A program made the translations under genes and the position numbers. A model generated the notes under the pieces. That model made no database searches. It was not told the origin of the DNA and worked only from the letters and a program-made list of their open reading frames with translations. 22,426 nucleotides of DNA from SIG480 sp045586595 (GTDB taxonomy: Bacteria; Bacillota; Clostridia; Oscillospirales; JAAYXM01), in the NCBI GenBank assembly GCA_045586595.1, contig JAZNAQ010000051.1, positions 1 through 22,426 of the forward strand, read 5' to 3'. Positions 8,238 to 14,126 of the stretch are shown piece by piece (position 1 is the first letter of the stretch; each line of letters starts with the position of its first letter).

Positions 8238-8648
8238 ATGAACATAGCGCTCATTGCACATGATAAGAAAAAAGAACTTATGATACAGTTTTGTATAGCA
8301 TATAAAGGCGTGCTTGAGAAGCACTCTCTCTGCGGTACGGGTACCACAGCAAAGCTTGTCTCCGAGGCAACGGGTTTAAGTGTACGTCAGTTTCTCTCAG
8401 GGGCGCAGGGTGGCGACCAGCAGATAGGCGCACGCATTGCATACAACGAGATTGATATGATGCTGTTCTTCCGTGACCCGCTGTCAGAAAAACCGTATGA
8501 GCCCGCTGTAACCTCGCTTTTAAGGCTGTGCGATGTACATAATGTGCCTGTTGCGACAAATATTGCGACTGCTGAAGTGCTTGTTCTCGGTCTTGCGCGC
8601 GGCGATATGGACTGGAGAGATATTGTAAACCCCAAAAATGAAGAATAG
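8238..8648 (+). CDS. mgsA: Methylglyoxal synthase homologue with altered active site
   Basis: A 136-aa homologue of methylglyoxal synthase, which turns dihydroxyacetone phosphate into methylglyoxal and phosphate. Many family residues are kept (E. coli number in brackets): H8 (19), D9 (20), K12 (23), T34/T36/T37 (45/47/48), S54-G55 (65-66), the catalytic base D60 in GGDQQIG (71), and D80 in FFRDP (91). The usual P-H-E/D-P-D-V segment is P-Y-E-P-A-V here (86-91), so H98 becomes Y87 and D101 becomes A90. The GTTG glycine is A38. Activity may therefore be lower or different. It lies 16 bp after minD with GAGGA at 8226-8230, an adjacency common in Clostridia. No terminator is seen after it. Confidence 0.85.
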   Translation: MNIALIAHDKKKELMIQFCIAYKGVLEKHSLCGTGTTAKLVSEATGLSVRQFLSGAQGGDQQIGARIAYNEIDMMLFFRDPLSEKPYEPAVTSLLRLCDVHNVPVATNIATAEVLVLGLARGDMDWRDIVNPKNEE

Positions 8649-8666
8649 AAGTTTGTCGGATTTTGC

Positions 8667-8695
8667 TTGACAAATAACACATGTTGCATTATAAT
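8667..8695 (+). promoter_or_regulatory. Consensus sigma-A promoter of the uracil permease gene
   Basis: TTGACA (8667-8672), exactly 17 bp, TATAAT (8690-8695): a perfect consensus pair. The predicted start is near 8702, giving a ~142-nt leader. Such a strong promoter fits control by attenuation downstream. Confidence 0.85.
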
Positions 8696-8701
8696 CGGTA
8701 T

Positions 8702-8843
8702 CAAGATATGGCCTTTAAAAACGGTGCGGAGATGCCGACAAGGTAACAGTAAAAAGCTTCAAGTGTGTCACCAAACGCACTGCCGAGTTTCTCGGCAAGG
8801 CGTATTTTTTTGAGCCACAAAAAAGGTGTGGAGGATAAAAAAT
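8702..8843 (+). promoter_or_regulatory. PyrR-type transcription attenuator leader
   Basis: The leader contains a hairpin like the PyrR RNA-binding loop. The lower stem is CCTT/AAGG (8712-8715 with 8740-8743); the upper stem is CGGTG/TGCCG with a G-U near the top (8722-8726 with 8733-8737); the hexaloop CGGAGA (8727-8732) matches the CNGNGA consensus. CGGTGCG (8722-8728) can instead pair with CGCACTG (8776-8782), which is exclusive with both this hairpin and the terminator at 8775-8811. Known logic: PyrR with UMP or UTP stabilises the binding loop, frees the terminator and shuts the gene off. The closing pair (G-U, not C-G) deviates from the consensus. pyrR is not in the window. Confidence 0.68.
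8775..8811 (+). terminator. Attenuator terminator in the uraA leader
   Basis: TGCCGAG/CTCGGCA (8781-8787 with 8791-8797, loop TTT) sits on a second pairing ACGC/GCGT (8775-8778 with 8800-8803) across a 2x2 internal loop. It is followed by A and seven Ts (8805-8811) and ends about 20 bp before the ribosome binding site. The upstream AGTGTGT (8762-8768) can also pair with ACGCACT (8775-8781) and open its base. Confidence 0.78.
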
Positions 8844-10205
8844 ATGAAAATGATTTTCGATGTGGAATCAAAGCCAAAGTTTGGCCAGCTTATAGTATTT
8901 GCCATTCAGCAAATGCTTGCAATCATGGCGGCAACCATTGCTGTGCCCATGATTATAGGAAACGGCCTTACCCCTGCTGCCGCCATGTTCGGCGCAGGCT
9001 GCGGTACAATTATTTACCAGCTTTTCACAAAGTTTAAGAGCCCGGTATTCCTCGGTTCATCGTTTGCGTTTATCGGCTCAATGCTCGCCGCTTTTGCCGG
9101 CGGTGTGTCTATGTCGCTCGGGCTTTTGGGTCTTATCATCGGTGCGGTTTCGGCTGGACTTGTTTATGTAATCATTGCGGCAGTAATAAAGGCTGTCGGG
9201 GTTAACTGGATAAACAAGCTCATGCCGCCTGTTGTTATCGGCCCGACGGTTGCTATTATCGGCCTTTCACTTGCGGGCAACGCAATCGGTGATCTGATGC
9301 GTGGAGATGTATTAAACGCAGAAGGGCTTATGGCAGCATCTCCCTATGTCGCGCTTATCTGCGGTCTTGTAACACTTGCTGTTACAATGCTCTGCTCAAC
9401 ATACGGCAAAAAGATGTCACGCCTCATTCCGTTCATACTCGGAATACTTGCGGGGTATGCAACCGCGGCAGTGTTCACGGTAATTGGCAGTGTTGCGGGA
9501 ATAGATGCTCTTAAGATAGTTGATTTCAGCGTGTTTACAAGTTATATGCTCCCTGAGGGTGTGGTAGGTATTGAAACCTTCCTCAGTGTTCCTGATTTTG
9601 CATTCATCGGTGCAATAAAGGGCATATCTGAGCTCAACTGGTCATATGTAATTACAATCATTGTAGCATATGTACCTGTTGCATTCGTTGTTTTTGCAGA
9701 ACACGTTGCAGACCACAAGAACCTTTCAAGTATAATAGAGCGTGACCTGTTCACTGAGCCGGGCCTTTCACGCACACTCATGGGTGACGGTGTCGGTTCT
9801 ATGGTCGGTGCTTTCTTCGGCGGCTGCCCGAACACAACATACGGCGAGAGCGTTGGCTGTGTTGCTATCACAAAGAACGCATCTGTCGTAACAATCACCG
9901 CGGCGGCAATCGGCAGTATTATAGTTTCGTTCATCACCCCGCTTGTAGCATTTGTTGACTCAATTCCGGCTTGTGTAATGGGCGGCGTATGCGTTGCACT
10001 TTATGGTTTTATCGCAGTTTCAGGCCTCAAGATGCTCCAGCAGGTTGACCTAAATGAGAACTGCAACCTGTTTACTGCTTCTGTCATACTCATCGCTGGT
10101 ATCGGCGGGCTTACAATTACATTTGGCGCAGTAACGCTTACATCTATCGCCGCAGCGCTCATCCTCGGTATCCTTACAAATGTAATGCTTTCAAAGAAGA
10201 ATTAG
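8844..10205 (+). CDS. uraA: Uracil permease (NCS2/UraA family)
   Basis: A 453-aa NCS2 nucleobase transporter with about 14 membrane segments, importing uracil by proton symport for salvage. Conserved elements are SSFAFIGSM near TM3, FAEHV with E286 (equivalent to the uracil-binding Glu241 of E. coli UraA), PNTTYGESVG with E335 (equivalent to Glu290), and the VMGGVCVALYGFIAVSG segment. Xanthine transport is possible in the same superfamily, but the residues and the PyrR-like leader favour uracil. The ATG at 8844 is chosen over the in-frame GTG at 8826 because GGAGG (8830-8834) lies 9 nt before it. It is transcribed alone from its own promoter and ends at a hairpin at 10236-10270. Confidence 0.9.
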   Translation: MKMIFDVESKPKFGQLIVFAIQQMLAIMAATIAVPMIIGNGLTPAAAMFGAGCGTIIYQLFTKFKSPVFLGSSFAFIGSMLAAFAGGVSMSLGLLGLIIGAVSAGLVYVIIAAVIKAVGVNWINKLMPPVVIGPTVAIIGLSLAGNAIGDLMRGDVLNAEGLMAASPYVALICGLVTLAVTMLCSTYGKKMSRLIPFILGILAGYATAAVFTVIGSVAGIDALKIVDFSVFTSYMLPEGVVGIETFLSVPDFAFIGAIKGISELNWSYVITIIVAYVPVAFVVFAEHVADHKNLSSIIERDLFTEPGLSRTLMGDGVGSMVGAFFGGCPNTTYGESVGCVAITKNASVVTITAAAIGSIIVSFITPLVAFVDSIPACVMGGVCVALYGFIAVSGLKMLQQVDLNENCNLFTASVILIAGIGGLTITFGAVTLTSIAAALILGILTNVMLSKKN

Positions 10206-10235
10206 CAGACAGTAAGGCACAGAATATAAAGAAGA

Positions 10236-10270
10236 AGCCCCACGGTACTTTGCCGTGGGGTTTAATTTTT
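10236..10270 (+). terminator. Intrinsic terminator of uraA
   Basis: CCCCACGG (10238-10245) pairs with CCGTGGGG (10253-10260), loop of 7, followed by TTTAATTTTTT. Confidence 0.88.
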
Positions 10271-10293
10271 TACAATATATTTCTTTTGTTGAT

Positions 10294-10421
10294 TTGCCCT
10301 GCGGGGCAGGGGTTCTCTTCTTTTGCTTTTGCAAAAGAAGCAAAACAAAGAAAAGGGGGGATTTCAATTTCCCCCCTTTTCAAACCCCCTTAAAACGACC
10401 AGGGCTCCCGCCCTGGACCCG
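10294..10421 (+). repeat. Four-hairpin intergenic repeat, copy 2
   Basis: Second copy of the element at 7253-7379, same orientation, again just downstream of a gene and just upstream of a promoter. Hairpins: A 10295-10299 with 10304-10308; B 10317-10326 with 10331-10340; C 10351-10361 with 10370-10380; D 10401-region CCAGGGC/GCCCTGG (10399-10405 with 10410-10416). In hairpin B one base pair changes from T-A in copy 1 (7284 with 7291) to G-C here (10325 with 10332). The loop of D is TCCC instead of TTT while the stem is unchanged. Confidence 0.85.
10351..10380 (+). terminator. Terminator-like hairpin C of repeat copy 2
   Basis: AAAAGGGGGG (10351-10360) pairs with CCCCCCTTTT (10371-10380). It follows the uraA terminator and would act as a backup stop, and it insulates the next promoter. 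Confidence 0.55.
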
Positions 10422-10429
10422 GGTTATAC

Positions 10430-10458
10430 TTTACAAAATATCCCATCTGTGGTAAGAT
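10430..10458 (+). promoter_or_regulatory. Promoter of the structured leader RNA and Cys-rich gene
   Basis: TTTACA (10430-10435), 17-bp spacer, TAAGAT (10453-10458) with an extended -10 TGG (10450-10452). The predicted start, about 10465, is exactly the first base of the long helix described next. Confidence 0.6.
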
Positions 10459-10464
10459 GTACTT

Positions 10465-10637
10465 GTCACGCAAACTAAATATTTGTACATACTAAGCTTG
10501 TATTTTACCTTTGGTAAAAATGCATGCTCTAATCTCATATGCTTAGTATGTGATAAGTTTGCGTGACGGCGACAGAGCTGCGTTTTTCAGTGCGTGGCTT
10601 GTGCTGCGCACTTTTTTATTTCAAGGAGGTAAAACAA
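10465..10637 (+). ncRNA. Candidate cis-regulatory leader RNA (unrecognised class) with alternative terminator/antiterminator folds
   Basis: The 173-nt leader folds into a long arm. P1 is a perfect 12-bp helix (10465-10476 with 10556-10567). After an asymmetric internal loop (10477-10486 and 10552-10555), P2 is a perfect 11-bp helix (10487-10497 with 10541-10551). Inside it P3 is TTTTACC/GGTAAAA (10503-10509 with 10513-10519), leaving a single-stranded stretch 10520-10540. A terminator follows (10589-10617). The 5' arm of P1, GTCACGC (10465-10471), can also pair with GCGTGGC (10592-10598), the terminator's 5' arm; that segment nearly copies P1's own 3' arm GCGTGAC (10561-10567). This is the layout of an attenuator or riboswitch. 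No known family motif was recognised; a free-standing small RNA is the alternative. Confidence 0.6.
10589..10617 (+). terminator. Leader terminator before the Cys-rich gene
   Basis: A 10-bp stem with two G-U pairs (10589-10598 with 10603-10612), TTGT loop, then T-run 10612-10617. It ends only about 6 nt before the Shine-Dalgarno AAGGAGG (10623-10629), as expected for an attenuator and not for the end of an upstream gene. Confidence 0.78.
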
Positions 10638-10838
10638 ATGAGATGTGAAAATATTTTTTGTGTTTACTGTAATAAAGAGGAATGTATACTTAAAGAGATT
10701 TCACTTAATGAAGTAGGTCTGTGTGACTGTTGCATAAACATAAATATACCTGAGGAAGAGCTTGAAAAATACAGAAAATCCCTTTTGAAGATGTATGATG
10801 AAAGCGATAACACAGATATATTGGGCAGAGTAAAATAA
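10638..10838 (+). CDS. Small cysteine-rich protein, function unknown
   Basis: A 66-aa protein I do not recognise by function. It has seven cysteines in its first half: C3, C8, C11, C16, C29, C31 and C32, including a C-x2-C-x4-C spacing and a C-x-C-C group. This suggests a zinc- or other metal-binding knuckle, possibly redox-sensitive. The second half is charged and helical (about residues 38-56). It has no signal peptide or membrane segment, so it is probably cytoplasmic. The ATG at 10638 is strongly supported by AAGGAGG at 8 nt spacing; an in-frame GTG at 10563 lies inside the leader helix and is rejected. Codons are more AT-rich (AAT, AAA, ATA) than in neighbouring genes. It sits alone behind a structured leader. 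Confidence 0.78.
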   Translation: MRCENIFCVYCNKEECILKEISLNEVGLCDCCININIPEEELEKYRKSLLKMYDESDNTDILGRVK

Positions 10839-10863
10839 AAAAAGACCCATGAGGGCCTTTTTT
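10838..10863. terminator. Shared bidirectional terminator between convergent genes
   Basis: Six As (10838-10843), G-A-CCC, loop ATGA, GGG-C-C, then six Ts (10858-10863), with one A-C mismatch in the stem. It lies between the stop of the Cys-rich gene and the stop of the minus-strand lipoprotein gene and overlaps the latter's last bases. Confidence 0.65.
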
Positions 10864-11353
10864 ATTTTATCATTATTTTGTCGCGGAGCTTTTCTGCCTC
10901 GCCCTTGATTTTGCCGAGCGTTTCCTTTAAGCCCGAGTCCTCTATATAATCGTGGTTTTCGTAAAAAATAGAATAGACGTGTTTCTTGTCACCGGACTCA
11001 CCGAGCAGAGCGTCCTCCGCGTTCTGCTCGGTTTTCTTTAGGTTGTCCCACTGCTCACGCGTAAACTTGCCTATAGACATAAGTCTTATGTCGCGCTCGC
11101 CCTCGGTGTAGTAGAAATCGGTCTGCGGGTATGTGTTACCTGCGCTTCCGACCTCGCGCGTGACAGCCTTAAAATTGTTCTGCCACGATTCGGGTACGTC
11201 AAAGCTTACGTCGTTCTCGTCATACACCGCAATTCTTTCGCCGCCCGGCGCTGAGTTTTCAACGGGTGAGTCCGCCGCATTCTCTGATGCGTTGTCGCCA
11301 CACGAGCAAAGGAGAAGCATGAGCATAAGGATTGGAGCAATAAATTTTTTCAT
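10862..11353 (-). CDS. Putative lipoprotein, function unknown
   Basis: A 163-aa protein starting with a type II signal peptide: MKK, a hydrophobic core (residues 4-15) and a lipobox LCSC with the likely lipidated Cys18. The mature part starts with a Ser/Asn/Glu-rich linker, followed by a soluble domain (about 45-163) containing a FDVPESWQNNF segment, like small PsbP-fold or similar extracytoplasmic domains; the function cannot be named. The ATG at 11353 is chosen over a longer in-frame start at 11410 because GAGGTGA lies just upstream and the signal peptide then begins at residue 1. A TATACT at 11380-11375 (minus strand) could be its -10 box. It is divergent from mglB and convergent with the Cys-rich gene. 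Confidence 0.72.
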   Translation of the reverse strand: MKKFIAPILMLMLLLCSCGDNASENAADSPVENSAPGGERIAVYDENDVSFDVPESWQNNFKAVTREVGSAGNTYPQTDFYYTEGERDIRLMSIGKFTREQWDNLKKTEQNAEDALLGESGDKKHVYSIFYENHDYIEDSGLKETLGKIKGEAEKLRDKIMIK

Positions 11354-11532
11354 ATTGTAAATCACCTCGCACATAGTATAAGCACAAAATCTGAGGAATA
11401 TACAAAACAAAATGTATAATTATTAGTACAATATACTTTGAGTTGTCACAAATTCTCTTTTTTTATAAATCGGGTATTCATGTGTAATTTTGCGGGCATA
11501 ATGAAAGCACAACCAAAAAAGGAGAGAGTTTT
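11354..11532. promoter_or_regulatory. Divergent control region between the lipoprotein gene and mglB
   Basis: About 180 AT-rich bases with no gene. A 9-bp palindrome TTGT-C-ACAA (11443-11451) overlaps a -35-like TTGTCA (11443-11448). A TATAAA (11464-11469) follows at only 15 bp, so this is at best a weak or activated mglB promoter. No clear catabolite-repression site was found. Confidence 0.3.
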
Positions 11533-12600
11533 ATGAAAAAAATATTTTTACCGATTTTTGCGTTTCTTGCGCTTTTTGTGTTTTCGGGATGTATGGGAAA
11601 CGGCGGAGGAGAGGATGCATCCGTCGCGGTTTTCTACTACACATACAGCGACCCGTACATTTCAACGGTGCGAGCATCTCTTGACCGCGAGCTTGAAGCT
11701 CTCGGCGTAAACTATCAGGACTATGACTCAAACTCAAGCCAGACAACCCAATCTGAGCAGGTGCAGACAGCAATAACCAAGGGCGCGACAATGCTTATTG
11801 TTAACATCGTTGAAACCGGCTCGGATGATGCGGCGCGAGGAATTGTTGAGCAGGCGCGCGCGGCAGATATTCCGCTCGTGTTCTTTAACCGCGAGGTATC
11901 AGACAACGTAATTGCAAGCTATGAGAAGTGCGCCTTTGTCGGAACTGATGCCGCCGAGGCAGGGCATATGCAGGGCGAAATGATAGCAAGCTACCTTATA
12001 GATAATTATGATGAAACCGACCTCAACGGCGACGGCAAGATTTCTTATGTTCTTTTCAAAGGCCAGGACGGTAACGCCGAGGCAGAGTTCCGCACACAAT
12101 ACTCAGTTGAGGACGCAAACGCATACCTTAAAGAAGCGGGCAAGCCCGAGCTTATGTTCTACAACCCGAATAACCGAGACAAATACCTTGTCGATAAGAA
12201 CGGAACGTGGTCGGCAGGGGCCGCCAACGAGTATATGACAACAATCCTCACCGAATATACCGAGAGCGGAAAGAACATGGTCGAGGTTGTAATCTGCAAC
12301 AATGACGGTATGGCGGAGGGCGCGATAACCGCGCTCAATACCGCAGGGTATAATAACGGTAGCGGAAAGACAATACCTGTGTTCGGAGTAGACGCAACCG
12401 ATGCGGCGGTTTCGCTTATCGGCGCGGGCAAGATGACGGGTACGATTAAGCAGGACGCAGAGGGTATGGCAAAAGCTCTTGCTCACCTTACAAATAATGT
12501 GAAGTCTGCAGCCGATATAATGGAAGGCACAGAGAATTTTGTGGTTGATGAAAATGTATCGAAAATCCGAATCCCATATGACATTTACACGGGTGAGTAA
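11533..12600 (+). CDS. mglB: Galactose/glucose-binding lipoprotein MglB
   Basis: A 355-aa substrate-binding lipoprotein of a sugar ABC importer. It has a type II signal peptide with lipobox FSGC (Cys20) and a periplasmic-binding type I fold. A Ca2+-binding EF-hand-like loop, DLNGDGKI (163-170), is diagnostic of the MglB group. The following KGQDGNAEAEFRT segment aligns with the E. coli KGEPGHPDAEART sugar-contact loop, with His152 replaced by N181 and Asp154 by E183, and Arg kept. W226 matches the stacking Trp, and CNNDGMAEGA and VFGVDATD are also conserved. The His-to-Asn change may shift preference among hexoses. AGGAGAG precedes the start. It is the first gene of an operon with mglA 5 bp downstream. 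Confidence 0.9.
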   Translation: MKKIFLPIFAFLALFVFSGCMGNGGGEDASVAVFYYTYSDPYISTVRASLDRELEALGVNYQDYDSNSSQTTQSEQVQTAITKGATMLIVNIVETGSDDAARGIVEQARAADIPLVFFNREVSDNVIASYEKCAFVGTDAAEAGHMQGEMIASYLIDNYDETDLNGDGKISYVLFKGQDGNAEAEFRTQYSVEDANAYLKEAGKPELMFYNPNNRDKYLVDKNGTWSAGAANEYMTTILTEYTESGKNMVEVVICNNDGMAEGAITALNTAGYNNGSGKTIPVFGVDATDAAVSLIGAGKMTGTIKQDAEGMAKALAHLTNNVKSAADIMEGTENFVVDENVSKIRIPYDIYTGE

Positions 12601-12605
12601 AGGGC

Positions 12606-14102
12606 ATGGAAAACGACATTCTTCTGGAGATGCAAAACATCTCAAAAAGCTTCCCCGGGGTTAAGGCGCTTGACAACGTGACGCTGAAGGTTCGCCGCGG
12701 TACGGTTCACGCCCTTATGGGCGAGAACGGCGCAGGCAAGAGCACGCTTATGAAGTGCCTTTTCGGGATATACTCTAAAGACTCGGGCAAAATATTTTTA
12801 GACGGGCAAGAGGTCAGCTTTAAAACCTCTAAAGAGGCGCTGGGCTCCGGTGTTGCCATGGTGCATCAGGAGCTTAATCAGGCACTCAAGCGCTCGGTGG
12901 CAGACAATATCTGGCTTGGGCGATACCCGACCGTTGGGCCGCTTGTGTCAGAGAAGAAAATGCGCCATGATACGCGTGAGGTGTTTAAAATGCTTGGCAT
13001 TGACATCGACCCCGGGCGAATAATGAGTACAATGCCTGTCGCTCAGCGACAGATGGCAGAGATAGCAAAAGCCGTGTCGTTTGATGCGCGCGTAATCGTG
13101 TTCGACGAGCCGACAAGCTCGCTCAACGACGCAGAGGTAGAGCACCTTTTTCGCATAATAAATATGCTGCGTGACCGGGGATGCGCGATAATTTATATCT
13201 CGCATAAGATGGAGGAGATTCTCCGCATCTCAGACGAGGTGACCGTCATGCGTGACGGAAAGCACATCGCGACTGAGCCTGCGAAAGAGCTCACAATGGA
13301 AAAAATAATAAAGCTGATGGTGGGCAGAGAACTGAAAGAGCGCTTCCCCGAGCGAAAAAACAAGCCGGGGGAGACGCTCCTCACCGTTGAAAACCTCTCC
13401 TCGGTTTATTCAAACCTGCGCGACGTTTCTTTTGAGCTCAGAAAGAGTGAGATTGTCGGCATTGCGGGGCTTGACGGTGCGGGCAGAACAGAGCTTTTAG
13501 AAAACCTGTTCGGGCTCTCTGCAAGGGCAGGGGGCAAGCTCACGCTTCACGGCAGAGAGATAAAAAACCGAAGCGCTCGTGAGGCGATCCGCAACGGCTT
13601 TGCGTTTGTTACGGAAGAACGCCGCTCGACGGGCATTTTCGGCATACTCTCAATCCGCGCAAACACAACCGTTTCAAGCCTTAAGAAGTATCGCGTAAAC
13701 AAGCTTTGGCTTGATAAAAAGAAAATGAAAAAGGTCACCGACAACGTGATTTCATCGCTCCGGATAAAAACCCCGACGCAGGATACAAAAATACGCACGC
13801 TCTCGGGCGGCAATCAACAGAAGGTCATTTTTGGACGATGGCTGCTGACCGAGCCTGAGATAATGCTGCTCGATGAGCCGACACGAGGTATAGACGTAGG
13901 CGCAAAGTATGAGATATACAGCGTTATCGGAGACATGGCAGCGAGCGGGAAGGCGATTATCATGGTGTCGTCCGAAATGCCCGAGCTTTTAGGTGTGTGT
14001 GACAGAATACTTGTAATGTCCGGCGGAAGGCTTGCCGGTGAGGTTGATGCCCGAACCACAACGCAGGAAGAGATTATGACTCTTGCGACAAAATACGCAT
14101 AA
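12606..14102 (+). CDS. mglA: Galactose/methyl galactoside importer ATPase MglA
   Basis: A 498-aa fused double ABC ATPase that powers sugar import on the cytoplasmic side. Domain 1: Walker A GENGAGKS (39-46), Q-loop Q88, the sugar-transporter variant signature PVAQRQMAEIAKA (144-156), Walker B VIVFDE (163-168) and H200. Domain 2: a degenerate Walker A GLDGAGRT (288-295), with Arg in place of the catalytic Lys as usual in this family, a canonical signature LSGGN (399-403) and Walker B IMLLDE (419-424). Length and architecture match MglA/RbsA. Only 5 bp separate it from mglB, with a weak AAAGGG before the ATG, so translational coupling is likely. Confidence 0.94.
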   Translation: MENDILLEMQNISKSFPGVKALDNVTLKVRRGTVHALMGENGAGKSTLMKCLFGIYSKDSGKIFLDGQEVSFKTSKEALGSGVAMVHQELNQALKRSVADNIWLGRYPTVGPLVSEKKMRHDTREVFKMLGIDIDPGRIMSTMPVAQRQMAEIAKAVSFDARVIVFDEPTSSLNDAEVEHLFRIINMLRDRGCAIIYISHKMEEILRISDEVTVMRDGKHIATEPAKELTMEKIIKLMVGRELKERFPERKNKPGETLLTVENLSSVYSNLRDVSFELRKSEIVGIAGLDGAGRTELLENLFGLSARAGGKLTLHGREIKNRSAREAIRNGFAFVTEERRSTGIFGILSIRANTTVSSLKKYRVNKLWLDKKKMKKVTDNVISSLRIKTPTQDTKIRTLSGGNQQKVIFGRWLLTEPEIMLLDEPTRGIDVGAKYEIYSVIGDMAASGKAIIMVSSEMPELLGVCDRILVMSGGRLAGEVDARTTTQEEIMTLATKYA

Positions 14103-14126
14103 AACCTTACTTTTCAGAGGTGTCAT

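Noticed and set aside
8690..8715. Purine-riboswitch-like words TATAATC and GATATGG before a nucleobase permease gene
   Set aside because: TATAAT is the -10 of a perfect promoter, and the required three-way junction, TTTCTACCG-like joining segment and second loop are absent. The leader fits a PyrR attenuator better.
10465..10567. MITE-like element with 12-bp terminal inverted repeats
   Set aside because: No target-site duplication at the ends, and a promoter start and terminator are placed precisely around it, which favours a leader RNA. A genome copy count could reopen this.
10563..10640. N-terminally extended Cys-rich protein starting at GTG 10563
   Set aside because: The extension would cross the leader helix, the terminator and the ribosome binding site, with no Shine-Dalgarno of its own.
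11502..11515. Possible CcpA cre site before mglB (TGAAAGCACAACCA)
   Set aside because: Three mismatches to the cre consensus, including the central CG and T, too weak to call.
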